NCBI RefSeq assembly: GCF_000165505.1
Contig: NC_014633.1
Coordinates: 682,001 to 746,000 of the forward strand
From: Ilyobacter polytropus DSM 2926
Lineage (GTDB): Bacteria > Fusobacteriota > Fusobacteriia > Fusobacteriales > Fusobacteriaceae
DNA length: 64,000 nucleotides
Reading direction: 5' to 3'
In this document: piece after piece, positions 16,737-24,785 of the stretch
How positions within the stretch are numbered: the stretch's first letter is position 1
Layout of the letters: every line of letters starts with the position of its first letter
Translations under genes and position numbers: made by a program
The notes under the pieces: model-generated
The model's database searches: none
Told to the model about the DNA's origin: nothing
What the model saw: the letters and a program-made list of their open reading frames with translations, nothing else

Positions 16737-17627
16737 TCAACCTAACACCAATTTTTTCTGTATTTTTTCAAACTCAACAGGGGAGACATTTCCTAAGAAA
16801 CTGTGTCTCCTCTCTTTATTATAAAATTCTATGTAATCAAATACCATTGCCTTCATATACCTTTTAGTTACTAAACCTTCTACATAAATCATCTCTTTCT
16901 TCAAAGAAGCATGAAAGGATTCTATTACTGCATTATCATAACAGTTCCCACGTCTACTCATAGATTGGATTAATCCTAGCTTCTTTACAAGGTTAGAGTA
17001 CTCCCTACTCGAATATTGCGATCCTTGATCACTATGAATTATCAGTTCTTCCTCTGGTTCCTCCAGTAAAAATGACCTTGTTAAAGTATCTATTACTAAC
17101 TCACTAGTCATGCGCTTACCTATATCGTAGGCGATAATCCTTCTAGAAAAAAGATCCATAATTGTGCTTAAATATAGCCAACCTTCGCTTGTCCAAATAT
17201 ATGTGATATCTGTAACCCAGACCTCATTTTTTCTACCTACTTTGAATTTTCTTTTTACAATATTTCCTGTGATATTTTCTCTTTTACTCTTTTCATTTCC
17301 TGTTTTAAACTTCTTGGTAGAATTAACTGATATATCATTTTCTTTCATTATTCTATTTATTCGTCTTTCGCTTGTTATTATGCCATATTCATCTTTGAGC
17401 TCAACCTTTAGTCTAGGGGCTCCATAGCTCCTCTTATGTCTGTTCTTTCTGACCTCTAGAATACTATCTAGAATCCCTTGATCCTTTTTCTTTCTCTCAG
17501 TAGTTTTGTTATTCTGAAACTTATTAAAACCACTTCGAGAGACTTCTAGGGCTCTACATATCTGAGATATAGAATGAACATTTCTGTGTATTTCAACGAA
17601 GATAAAGAGTTCCCTCTTAGTTATCTT
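16737..17627 (-). CDS. IS3-family transposase OrfB (made by -1 frameshift)
   Basis: DDE integrase-core transposase. It is entered by slippage on the A7 run at 17626-17632, where OrfA ends. An in-frame ATG at 17348 would give only the last 203 residues. Upstream of it, the frame is open back to the slippery site and encodes the usual C-R-A-L-E-V-S-R-S-G-F and R-S-Y-G-A-P-R-L segments. The catalytic acids are in T-D-I-T-Y, H-S-D-Q-G-S-Q-Y and A-V-I-E-S-F-H. No stop interrupts it, so the fused OrfAB enzyme should be functional. Confidence 0.88.
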   Translation of the reverse strand, partial: KITKRELFIFVEIHRNVHSISQICRALEVSRSGFNKFQNNKTTERKKKDQGILDSILEVRKNRHKRSYGAPRLKVELKDEYGIITSERRINRIMKENDISVNSTKKFKTGNEKSKRENITGNIVKRKFKVGRKNEVWVTDITYIWTSEGWLYLSTIMDLFSRRIIAYDIGKRMTSELVIDTLTRSFLLEEPEEELIIHSDQGSQYSSREYSNLVKKLGLIQSMSRRGNCYDNAVIESFHASLKKEMIYVEGLVTKRYMKAMVFDYIEFYNKERRHSFLGNVSPVEFEKIQKKLVLG

Positions 17628-17914
17628 TTTTTCCTTGAGAATATGGCTGTAGCCTTTTTTAAGATCTCTATATCCTCTTCTTTTTCCTTAAGTAGATTTT
17701 TCAACCTGATAATTTCTTTGTCTTGAGCGCTTAACTCCATGTCCTTCTTAGGACCTCCAAAGTATTTCTTTTCCCAGGCAGCAACAGTATTAGTGGTAAT
17801 ACCGTATTCATTTGATAGCTCTACCTTTGTTTTTATTTTAAGGAAAGAAAGCTCAGCGATTTGCTTCTGTTTCTCCTCTGAAAATCTTGCATATCTTCTT
17901 TTTTCTTCCATCAT
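17621..17914 (-). CDS. IS3-family transposase OrfA
   Basis: 97 residues: a helix-turn-helix (T-K-V-E-L-S-N-E-Y-G-I ... V-A-A-W-E-K-K-Y) that binds the IS ends, then a leucine-zipper-like coiled coil (I-I-R-L-K-N-L-L-K-E-K-E-E-D). The ATG at 17914 is chosen because AGGAG lies five bases before it; the GTG at 17920 overlaps that site. It ends at TAA 17621-17623 just past the A7 slippery run. Confidence 0.88.
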   Translation of the reverse strand: MMEEKRRYARFSEEKQKQIAELSFLKIKTKVELSNEYGITTNTVAAWEKKYFGGPKKDMELSAQDKEIIRLKNLLKEKEEDIEILKKATAIFSRKKR

Positions 17915-18547
17915 AGCCACTCCTAAATATGTTTATTTTTTATTATATATTTTTGAGTGCTAAACTGTCTACTAAACCATCATAACACCAAGGTTGCGTC
18001 CACTGCCGAGGGACAGTTTAAATATCCTACAGGTAGAGAAGCACTGGAAAGATTAAAATATGATCCTGTAATTCTTAGAACACTTCCAGAGTCAGTAACA
18101 AATTCCTACTGCGGTACTGGAAATCCATTTTCCATGGAAACTATAGGGGCTGAAGAGATACTTTTAGATTTTGGGTGTGGAGCAGGTGTTGATGCCATCT
18201 TTGCTGCCAAAATGACCAAGAATACAGGCAGAATTATAGGTCTAGATATAGTTTCAGAGATGATTAAAAAAGCCGAAATAAATAAAAAAACTCTAGGTAT
18301 TACAAACCTAGAGTTAACCTTATCTAATGGAACTATATTAGAGTTTGCAGATGAATATTTCAACACTATTATCTCCAACAGTGTGATCAATCTTGTTCCT
18401 GACAAAGAGACAATTCTTAAGGAGTTTTATAGATGTCTGAAACCAGGGGGAAAGCTCCTATTGGTAGATCAAGTTTTTAAAGGAACGAAGATCAAAGAAC
18501 ATCCTGCTAGAGTTAAAAGCTGGTTCCAATGAGAAGGTGGAGCTGTA

Positions 18548-18566
18548 CCAGAAAAGGTTTTTCTGG
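18548..18566 (+). promoter_or_regulatory. Candidate bacterial SECIS hairpin
   Basis: Starting 18 nt after the T of TGA 18530: eight perfect base pairs CCAGAAAA/TTTTCTGG closing a GGU loop. Bacterial SECIS elements recognised by SelB are short hairpins at this distance, with G and U exposed at the apex. Position and loop both fit. Confidence 0.78.
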
Positions 18567-18733
18567 AAATGTTAAAAAACACAGGTTTTAACCATCTGAA
18601 AGTTTGGGGAGAAACTGGATTTAATAGTTCTCCTAAAACTAAAGGGATTTTGATCAGCTGTAAAAAACCACAGGCTTCAGAGTATTGTAAGCCTAAAGAT
18701 TAGAAGGTTTAACCTCTTTTTTTATAAAAATAA

Positions 18734-18763
18734 ATAATGGAGCTCCATTTGGAACTCCATTAT
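18734..18763. terminator. Bidirectional terminator between convergent genes
   Basis: ATAATGGAG ... CTCCATTAT with an inner TCC/GGA continuation, placed between the methyltransferase gene (plus) and the rhodanese gene (minus). A-rich and T-rich flanks are modest. Confidence 0.65.
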
Positions 18764-18813
18764 ACATCTAGAAATCAAATTCACATATTACTTGATAATG
18801 ATTAAAATTTTAT

Positions 18814-19728
18814 TTAACCTTTATCTGCAGGAAGCTTTTTATTGTACGACCACTCTATCCAAGAACCATCGAAGTTTCTAACTTTTTTATATCCCAGAAG
18901 CTGTGTAAGTACAAATGTAGTATGTGCAGATCTAACTCCAGACTGACAGTATGCAATCACTTGAGAATTCGAATCAATACCATGCTCTGCATATATTTCC
19001 TTAAGCTGACTTATGCTTTTGAAAGTTTTATCAGAGTCATTGTGTACTGCTGTTTCCCAAGGGATAAATGTTTTGCTAGGAATACGTCCTGGTCTAAAAG
19101 CACCTTTTTTTGTTACTCTTCCTAAGTGCTCTTTTTCAGACCTTGTATCAACAATTATAGTTTTTTTGTTTTCTACAGCTTGTTTTACATCGTTTAAATA
19201 AGCAAGTTTGGAGTAATCAGTTTTTTTATTGAAATTGTATACTTTTTTATCTTTCTTTTTGGCAAATCCAACTTCCAAAGAAAGTCCGGCTGCTTTCCAT
19301 CCATCAATTCCTCCATCTATAAGAGAAATTTTTTCATGACCGTACATATCTAATATCCACCATAGTCTTGCGGCATCATAGTCAGCCTTTGCATCATAAA
19401 TAAGTATATGTGTATTTGAGTCTACTCCATATTGTCCAAGAACATTTTCCATTTTTTCTACCGTAGCTCTCATTCCACCAAATGGATATTCATTTTTGTC
19501 TGCAGATATGTCATTTCTCCAAATATCAACAGCTCCAGGAATATGTCCAACCATGAATTCAGCACTTCTTCTTACGTCAAATACTACAACATTTTTGTTA
19601 CTCTCCATAATTTTTTTTGCTTTTTCAGGACTTACTAAGGCTTCTGGATTGGCGTATTGAGAATAATCTTTTGCCATTGCTACAGATACAATAAATAATC
19701 CCATCAAAAATACAACAAGTTTTTTCAC
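18814..19728 (-). CDS. Exported two-domain thiosulfate sulfurtransferase (rhodanese)
   Basis: 304 residues. It has a cleavable signal peptide (MKKLVVFLMGLFIVSVAMA) and then two rhodanese domains. The first has D-V-R-R-S-A-E-F but no active Cys. The second has D-T-R-S-E-K-E-H and the catalytic loop A-Y-C-Q-S-G-V-R-S. It transfers sulfane sulfur from thiosulfate or a similar donor to an acceptor, outside the cytoplasm. The GTG start at 19728 is chosen because GGGGAGGAA lies eight bases before it and it begins the signal peptide; the ATG 13 codons upstream precedes the ribosome site. The gene shares an orientation with the peroxide-stress genes upstream but is separated by a terminator. Confidence 0.88.
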   Translation of the reverse strand: MKKLVVFLMGLFIVSVAMAKDYSQYANPEALVSPEKAKKIMESNKNVVVFDVRRSAEFMVGHIPGAVDIWRNDISADKNEYPFGGMRATVEKMENVLGQYGVDSNTHILIYDAKADYDAARLWWILDMYGHEKISLIDGGIDGWKAAGLSLEVGFAKKKDKKVYNFNKKTDYSKLAYLNDVKQAVENKKTIIVDTRSEKEHLGRVTKKGAFRPGRIPSKTFIPWETAVHNDSDKTFKSISQLKEIYAEHGIDSNSQVIAYCQSGVRSAHTTFVLTQLLGYKKVRNFDGSWIEWSYNKKLPADKG

Positions 19729-19855
19729 TTTAAAAATTCCTCCCCTAATTTCAAAATTAAAAGACACTTTTTACAGAGTGTTTTTGTACTACGGATTATA
19801 TTGTTCTTTACCGCTTTTGTCAATTAAAAAGTTGCATTTACTTTGACATAAAAAA

Positions 19856-19878
19856 AGAGCTCCCCAAAATAGAGCTCT
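19856..19878 (-). terminator. Terminator after the Dps-like gene
   Basis: AGAGCTC...GAGCTCT stem with nine-base loop, followed on the minus strand by a run of U. Lies about 58 bp after the stop at 19937. Confidence 0.8.
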
Positions 19879-19936
19879 AAATAAATTAAATTTCATGATA
19901 TGAATATGAAAGTTTACATAAAATTTAAAGACTTAA

Positions 19937-20440
19937 CTACCCCTTAAATCTTTCTCTCATAATTTCAATATCTTCAAAAATAGCCTGGAGATCTTCTTCG
20001 TGTTCCTCTTCCTGTTCCAATATTTTAAGTGCCATGTTGTAAGTTACCATATCCTTATCCTTGGTAATATCCATTATATTTTTATAGACACTTATAGCAC
20101 ACTGCTCACCTTTTATATTTTGTTTTAATATCTCTTCTACATAGGGATCAGCTGGGGCGTCATAGCCACAGTGAGTTTTTTCTAGTATTTCTTCAAAAGA
20201 AATAGGTGGAGTACCTCCCAATTGCATTATTCTGTCACTGACCCACTGTGCATGAGTAAATTCTTCAGTTGCGTGTTGCAATAATTCTGTCACAGTAGCT
20301 TCTCTCATAGGCCCCTTTATAACTTGAGCCCCTATCCAATATTGGTAATATGCAAGCCATTCATCGGCATAGGCACTTTTTAATAATTTTAAAAGTTCAT
20401 CTACATCTAAATCTATAATTTCTCTACTTCTTGTTCCCAT
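19937..20440 (-). CDS. Ferritin-like Dps-type protein (DPSL family)
   Basis: 167 residues, all-helical ferritin fold. Di-iron ligands are seen in Y-A-D-E-W-L-A-Y-Y-Q-Y, E-E-F-T-H-A-Q-W, G-E-Q-C and E-Q-E-E-E-H-E-E-D. It carries a cysteine pair (T-H-C-G-Y and G-E-Q-C-A, 22 residues apart) resembling the pair known in thermostable Dps-like proteins. It would oxidise iron with peroxide and store it, protecting DNA. It lies directly downstream of the 94-residue membrane protein gene and near PerR and rubrerythrin, all minus, consistent with a peroxide-defence cluster. Bacterioferritin is the alternative, but the haem Met is not obvious. The GGGGGA ribosome site precedes ATG 20440. Confidence 0.82.
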   Translation of the reverse strand: MGTRSREIIDLDVDELLKLLKSAYADEWLAYYQYWIGAQVIKGPMREATVTELLQHATEEFTHAQWVSDRIMQLGGTPPISFEEILEKTHCGYDAPADPYVEEILKQNIKGEQCAISVYKNIMDITKDKDMVTYNMALKILEQEEEHEEDLQAIFEDIEIMRERFKG

Positions 20441-20455
20441 TTAAATCTCCCCCTC

Positions 20456-20740
20456 TTATATTATATTTGTTGCTTTATATACATTACCACTCCAAGTTGA
20501 AGCTATAGCAGCGTAACTCCTATCATCAGAACCACTGCTCCAGTCAGATGCTCTTTTGGCATAACTTATACCGCTTTCTGCCAAAATATTCTTGCTCCAA
20601 TTAGATGCTATACTTGAGTAATTTTTGCTACCATTAAATTTTATAGAATTCAAGTTACTTGTAAATAAAATACTCCCAATAAATACTAATATACCTGATA
20701 CAATTAATATGCTCTTTATTCTCTCAACTGCTAACTTCAT
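20456..20740 (-). CDS. Small membrane-anchored protein with three S-x-W-S repeats
   Basis: 94 residues. Residues 9-28 form one hydrophobic segment (I-K-S-I-L-I-V-S-G-I-L-V-F-I-G-S), then an exported or lumenal tail with three copies of a short unit: Y-S-S-I-A-S-N-W-S-K-N, Y-A-K-R-A-S-D-W-S-S and Y-A-A-I-A-S-T-W-S-G-N. I do not recognise the family. It starts after GGAGGGAA and ends 15 bp before the Dps-like gene, so the two are probably co-transcribed. A role in anchoring or sensing at the membrane is only a guess. Confidence 0.65.
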   Translation of the reverse strand: MKLAVERIKSILIVSGILVFIGSILFTSNLNSIKFNGSKNYSSIASNWSKNILAESGISYAKRASDWSSGSDDRSYAAIASTWSGNVYKATNII

Positions 20741-20805
20741 AATTCCCTCCTGATTTTTTTTATTTATGTATTTTAAGCCATGATTTCAGGCAAGTTATTT
20801 TCTAA

Positions 20806-21219
20806 TTAATTTTTCTTTTTTTGCAGGCACTTTTTACAAATACCTTTGTAATATATATGCTGCTCGTCTATTTGAAAATTTCCAAGTGACTCTATTTCAG
20901 AAATTTTACTATCAATCTCAATATCATAAATTGTTTTGCATTTTTCACACTTAAAATGTCCGTGTGTGTTCATATGAGCATCATATCTTGTTTCATTTTC
21001 CTCGATTATAATAACATTAGCGATTTTCTTCTCAACAAATAAATTAAGAGTATTATAAACTGTTGTTTTAGAAAGTGTTGGAATCTCATTTACCAGCTCT
21101 TTATAGATCATTTCAACTGTTGGGTGGTTTTCTTTAGTTACTAAATATTCAAAAATTTTTATTCTTTGAAAAGAAGGCTTAACTCCATTATTTTTTAAAT
21201 GACCGATGACATCGTTCAT
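20806..21219 (-). CDS. perR: Fur-family repressor, PerR-like
   Basis: 137 residues. An N-terminal winged helix (V-K-P-S-F-Q-R-I-K-I-F-E-Y-L, T-L-S-K-T-T-V-Y-N-T-L) is followed by the metal-sensing H-M-N-T-H-G-H-F-K-C-E-K-C. The C-terminal C-K-K-C completes the structural zinc site. The Fur/PerR distinction is by context: rubrerythrin is immediately upstream and a Dps-like gene downstream. A PerR-box-like palindrome lies before rubrerythrin at 21863-21877, so PerR probably represses that gene and itself until peroxide inactivates it. Confidence 0.83.
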   Translation of the reverse strand: MNDVIGHLKNNGVKPSFQRIKIFEYLVTKENHPTVEMIYKELVNEIPTLSKTTVYNTLNLFVEKKIANVIIIEENETRYDAHMNTHGHFKCEKCKTIYDIEIDSKISEIESLGNFQIDEQHIYYKGICKKCLQKKKN

Positions 21220-21281
21220 ATCATAACCTCCTTGTGTTTTGACTGAAGAGAAAACTCATGCTATCTCTTCAGTCAGTTTAA

Positions 21282-21827
21282 TTACTTCTTGAAATGTCTT
21301 TCTAAAAGTCCCAAAAATGCTCTACCATGTCTAGCTTCATCTTTTGCCATCTCGTGTACTGTATCGTGGATAGCATCAAATCCTAGCTGCTTAGCTCTCT
21401 TTGCGATATCGAATTTTCCTGCAGTAGCACCGTATTCTGCCTCCACCCTCTTACTTAAGTTTTCCTCAGTTGACGCAGATACACACTCACCTAATAGTTC
21501 AGCAAACTTTGCAGCGTGCTCAGCTTCCTCAAATGCTATTCTCTTGTAGGCCTCTGCTACTTCTGGGTATCCCTCTCTGTCTGCAACTCTTGACATTGCA
21601 AGATACATACCTACTTCAGTGCATTCACCTTCAAAATTGGCTCTTAATCCTGCGATTATCTCTTCGTCACCACAAGCCAATCCTTCTCCAACAATGTGCT
21701 CTGTAGCCCATACTCTTTTTTCGTCAGCTTTTATTTCCTCAAACTTATCTGATCCTGCCTTACATACTGGACAAACTTCAATTCCTGCTTCAATAATCTC
21801 CCCACATACTGTACATCTAAATTTCAT
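21282..21827 (-). CDS. Rubrerythrin, reverse type (rubredoxin domain first)
   Basis: 181 residues. The N-terminal rubredoxin-like Fe(Cys)4 site is C-T-V-C-G ... C-P-V-C, followed by a di-iron four-helix domain with E-G-E-C-T-E, E-E-A-E-H-A-A and D-E-A-R-H-G. Domain order is reversed relative to classical rubrerythrin, as in clostridial revRbr. It reduces hydrogen peroxide to water using NADH through a reductase and is a main defence of strict anaerobes. It starts after a GGAGGTAGG site. The 15-bp palindrome TTGTAATAGTTACAA 36 bp upstream suggests PerR control. Confidence 0.92.
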   Translation of the reverse strand: MKFRCTVCGEIIEAGIEVCPVCKAGSDKFEEIKADEKRVWATEHIVGEGLACGDEEIIAGLRANFEGECTEVGMYLAMSRVADREGYPEVAEAYKRIAFEEAEHAAKFAELLGECVSASTEENLSKRVEAEYGATAGKFDIAKRAKQLGFDAIHDTVHEMAKDEARHGRAFLGLLERHFKK

Positions 21828-22309
21828 TTACCTACCTCCATTATTTTATATTCATTCTAGAATTGTAATAGTTACAAATCTGATAACGAAGTAAGTATAT
21901 ATCCAATATAAAAAAATGTCAACACTTTTTATAAAAAATATAATTTTTTATGAGTCTCTTATAGTTACACTTTGAAATATAGAGATGGGTGATTTCAGTT
22001 GTTTTTTGCAGATGCTGTGTAGACTGCAAGGATTTTTCAGGATATACTTATTTTAAGCGATGGAATTATCTAAATTAGCATTCGAGGAACTGTTAGCTAT
22101 ATCTAATTTTCACCATGCAAATTTTTGGCCTATACTTTGTATCTGAAATAATAAGAAAAAAAGTTCAGGGAGTAGCTCATGAATGAGGTTGTAAAAACAG
22201 CTACATACTTTTATTAAAAGGACACTTTAAACAGAAATTTATTGGATCAGATACTTGAAAACCAGATAAGAATGAAAGAAGGAATAGAGCTTCCTTCCTA
22301 GGAGGTATA
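21828..22309. other. Intergenic region upstream of rubrerythrin
   Basis: Holds the PerR-box-like palindrome (21863-21877). The rest (21900-22300) is AT-rich with no open frame I can support, apart from the ribosome site of the next gene at 22300. Confidence 0.45.
21863..21877. promoter_or_regulatory. PerR/Fur-box-like palindrome
   Basis: TTGTAATAGTTACAA is a perfect 6-3-6 inverted repeat. It differs from the Bacillus PerR box (TTATAATNATTATAA) at only three positions and lies just upstream of rubrerythrin. Confidence 0.62.
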
Positions 22310-22564
22310 ATGATGAGAGATAACTTTTTTTCAGAAGAATGCATTGATGAAGAAAAAAGAAGAGTAAAGTCTCAACATGAAAAATGTCCTATTTGCGGAT
22401 TTTCACTTGTGGCCACCATATTATATGGTGACATTGGGTATAGTTTGCAACTGTCAGAGCAGATGGAAAAAAGAGAAGTAGTTCTGGGAGGATGCTCTAT
22501 ACATCCTGACATGCCTAGATGGCAGTGTACCAAGTGTGGGACAAAGTTCTACAAGGTTAGATAA
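22310..22564 (+). CDS. Small zinc-ribbon protein, unknown function
   Basis: 84 residues. Cysteine pairs C-P-I-C-G-F (about 26-30) and C-T-K-C-G-T-K-F (about 75-80) look like one split zinc ribbon. Between them are a hydrophobic stretch around A-T-I-L-Y-G-D-I-G-Y and a G-G-C-S-I-H-P-D motif. AGGAGGT lies six bases before ATG 22310, giving a convincing start. It stands alone on the plus strand between the peroxide genes and the selC-associated remnants. I do not recognise the family. Confidence 0.65.
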   Translation: MMRDNFFSEECIDEEKRRVKSQHEKCPICGFSLVATILYGDIGYSLQLSEQMEKREVVLGGCSIHPDMPRWQCTKCGTKFYKVR

Positions 22565-22599
22565 AGATGAAAAAGATTTTAAGAATCCGCAGTCTTACT

Positions 22600-22931
22600 T
22601 TTATTTTAGTAAGTTTATAAAATTTTTCATAGAAATCACCTGATTTTAAATGATCATACCGAGGTAATTTTGTGACTCACAATAATTCCCGGTATAATTT
22701 CTTACTCATGACGATTCAATTTCTAACTAGCATAAATCCTACTTTTGTTAATTTCATTTGAAGGGAAAAAACAAAGCATGGCCAGCTCGGTTCATCATTT
22801 TTTTGTATAATCAGAAAAAAAATCCAAAATTTAAGATAAAAGAGGCCTGTTTGTGTAACATTAAAAAAGTATGGTGAAAATGTGTAGAAACCCTACCAAC
22901 TATTCACACAGCCCATACGATTTTGATGACT
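22600..22931 (-). pseudogene. Decayed integrase 5' end and tRNA-Sec 3' fragment (old attachment junction)
   Basis: This stretch is a degenerate copy of 30130-30430. It shares the start region of the integrase (G-T-G-A-C-T-C-x-C-A-A), the upstream CATGGCCAGCTCGGTTCATC block (about 22777-22799 vs 30284-30303), and a decayed 3' half of tRNA-Sec (22871-22931: ATGTGTAG, CCTACC, TTTTGA still recognisable). It carries many substitutions and is not functional. It probably marks an early integration at selC pushed away by later ones. Confidence 0.68.
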
Positions 22932-22989
22932 TTTTCAAATTATATGTGTGTAATCTAACTTGAATTGTATAATTTAATTTCAACAAAAA

Positions 22990-23160
22990 AAAGATCCATA
23001 GATATTTCCTTAGTATAATGTAAGTCCGATCAAACATTAAAAAAGGAATATCTATGAATCATAAATATTTTACCATTGATGAGAGAGAAAGTATGTTTAA
23101 ATATTCAACTTGAAAAAAGTAGATAATTTTTATGTCGTGCTGACATACACATGGAACCAC
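22990..23160 (+). mobile_element. IS30-like transposase remnant
   Basis: A 19-codon frame at 23054-23113 beginning M-N-H-K-Y-F-T-I-D-E-R-E-S resembles the N-terminus of IS30-family transposases and ends in a stop. AGATATTTCC (near 23003) and GGAATATCT (near 23046) upstream resemble each other inverted. Only a stub remains. Confidence 0.5.
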
Positions 23161-23163
23161 TTT

Positions 23164-24510
23164 TCAATAAGTACTCTGATTTTTAACTAGATTATCTCTT
23201 TTTTTCTTAAAAATATATGGAATCCCTAAGATCAAAGTATTCAAAACAAATGCAAATATTATATATATATTTCCACTCTGTCCGCCATATATTTTTCCAA
23301 TTAATGCCAGTCCTCCACCTGCAAAAATAGCCAAAATAACGTATCCTTTAGAAGCTCTGTATCCTAATATTCCTAAAAAAGTCGGTATAATAAACGCTCC
23401 TGAATATATCGAGAATGCCAAAAATATTGAAGACAGAATAAATTTCATCTTAAGTGCTATATATATTGAGACAACACCTAAAAATATAATAAAGATCCTT
23501 GTAATACCGATGCTTTTTTTATTTTTTAAATTTCCAATAAATATTTGTGTCAACATAGATGACGCTGTTAATAATGTCGTATCTGCAGACGATATTACTG
23601 CTGATAAAAGACAAAAGTACATAAGTACTGCCATGGATTTTGGTAGAATTTCTTCTATTAAAAAGATTAGTGATGAATCTACAACTCGGTCTCCAATAAG
23701 AGCTGCAGCGTGTATCCCCAAAGAAGAAAGTATGTATGATAATGGTAGTAAAATTACTATAGATAAAATTATCGCTTTTTTAGCTGTTTTTAGGTCCTTT
23801 GCACAAAATATTCTAGAGTAAATGTCCGGTCCGACAAAGAAAGTGGTTGAGTATGTAAGTAACATGACAACCAATTCTTTATATCCAAATTTATAGCTTA
23901 TTAAAGGTAAAGCATCACCTAGATCATAGTTAAAGCTTGTATACATGAAACAGAAAAACAAACCAAAAATTATAAATAAAAATTGAATAAAATCTGTTTT
24001 TATTATAGAAAGCTGTCCTCCTAAACAAGTATATGCAATAAATACTAAACCACTAATCCAAATCCCACTGGTATAAGCAATACTTGTCATCTTGGACACA
24101 ATCATTGCTGCGCCCATTATTTGAGATGCGACTATACCTGTCCATGCAATAGGAATCACAAATGAAGCGATTTTGTTTACTTCTATTCCATAAAAGTCAC
24201 CTAGTAACTCTGGAAGATTATATCCTTTAAATGTTCTTAACTTTTCTAAAATGAAATATAAGACACCTAAACCCAGAGCGGCGCAAATCATAAACCATGA
24301 ACCAGCCCATCCATTTCTAGTAGAAAAATTTACACTTCCAATAATAGCAGAGCTCCCTAATATAGTGGCAAGCAAACTACCTGTAAGTCTGAGAACACTC
24401 GCATTCCCTCCAGCAATATAAAAATCTTTGGTTCCTCCAATTTTTTTGTAAGATGCTACACCCACTAAAAAAATTCCAAAGATATATAAATAAAATAATA
24501 AATCACTCAT
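23164..24510 (-). CDS. Sodium:solute symporter (SSS family)
   Basis: 448 residues and about 13 hydrophobic segments. The family's Na-binding region is visible as S-S-A-D-T-T-L-L-T-A-S-S (about residue 305), with an early G-G-T-K-D-F-Y-I-A-G-G typical of this family. It imports a small solute with Na+, in keeping with organisms that run a sodium economy; the substrate cannot be assigned. It lies between two truncated tRNA-Sec copies, so it may belong to cargo of an older selC-integrated element (inference). The start follows AAGGAGTG. Confidence 0.87.
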   Translation of the reverse strand: MSDLLFYLYIFGIFLVGVASYKKIGGTKDFYIAGGNASVLRLTGSLLATILGSSAIIGSVNFSTRNGWAGSWFMICAALGLGVLYFILEKLRTFKGYNLPELLGDFYGIEVNKIASFVIPIAWTGIVASQIMGAAMIVSKMTSIAYTSGIWISGLVFIAYTCLGGQLSIIKTDFIQFLFIIFGLFFCFMYTSFNYDLGDALPLISYKFGYKELVVMLLTYSTTFFVGPDIYSRIFCAKDLKTAKKAIILSIVILLPLSYILSSLGIHAAALIGDRVVDSSLIFLIEEILPKSMAVLMYFCLLSAVISSADTTLLTASSMLTQIFIGNLKNKKSIGITRIFIIFLGVVSIYIALKMKFILSSIFLAFSIYSGAFIIPTFLGILGYRASKGYVILAIFAGGGLALIGKIYGGQSGNIYIIFAFVLNTLILGIPYIFKKKRDNLVKNQSTY

Positions 24511-24688
24511 TTTTTCGCACTCCTTATATATTGTACATTTCTATTTCTTTACTCTTTATTGCCTCTATTCTATTTTATATATATACCTCTTAATTTATGA
24601 GTTTCATTAAATAATCGTATAATTTGATAGAAGCTTCTCTAAATCTTAAATTTTTATAAAATTATTCCAAAATATTTAAGGTACATAT

Positions 24689-24731
24689 TTTGAAATTAAT
24701 TAATTTCAAATAGGTTCCAGTTGGAACCTAT
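24689..24731. repeat. Two abutting perfect palindromes
   Basis: TTTGAAATTAATTAATTTCAAA (24689-24710) runs directly into ATAGGTTCCAGTTGGAACCTAT (24710-24731). Both are 22-base inverted repeats, the second with a 2-base centre. They lie between the flavin reductase and symporter genes and have no U-run. They could be an operator pair, a transcription stop or an element end. Confidence 0.6.
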
Positions 24732-24785
24732 ATAAATATTTAAGAATATAATTTACATGTCAGATGAAAAAGATTCTAAGAAAAT

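Larger units (their letters stand above)
16715..17990 (-). mobile_element. IS3-family (IS150-group) insertion sequence, 1276 bp
   Basis: Bounded by imperfect ~26-bp inverted repeats. The left end reads TGGTCTTCTGTC... and the right end, inverted, TGGTGTTATGAT..., sharing TGGT.TT.TG and TAGTAG.CA. The 4-bp duplication AGGT flanks it. It carries orfA and orfB overlapping at an A7 run, the programmed -1 frameshift layout. Both frames are open, so the copy looks recent and potentially active. Confidence 0.9.
16644..18703 (+). pseudogene. ArsM-like SAM methyltransferase, probable selenoprotein, split by an IS element
   Basis: Two halves of one gene flank the IS. The 5' part starts at GTG 16644 after GGGAGG and runs to the target site (16711-16714). 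The 3' part resumes at 17991, and removing 1280 bp restores the frame: E-N-K-Y-Q-K-V-A-S-T-A-E-G-Q-F-K-Y-P-T-G. Methyltransferase motif I is L-L-D-F-G-C-G-A-G-V-D, and G-T-G-N-P-F follows the arsenite-methyltransferase pattern. At 18530-18532 an in-frame TGA falls where ArsM proteins carry a catalytic Cys, and the same frame then encodes 56 more family-like residues to TAG 18701. A stem-loop at 18548-18566 follows the TGA. selA, selB and tRNA-Sec are all in this window, so TGA is read as Sec (strong inference). The IS should abolish the product. Confidence 0.82.
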
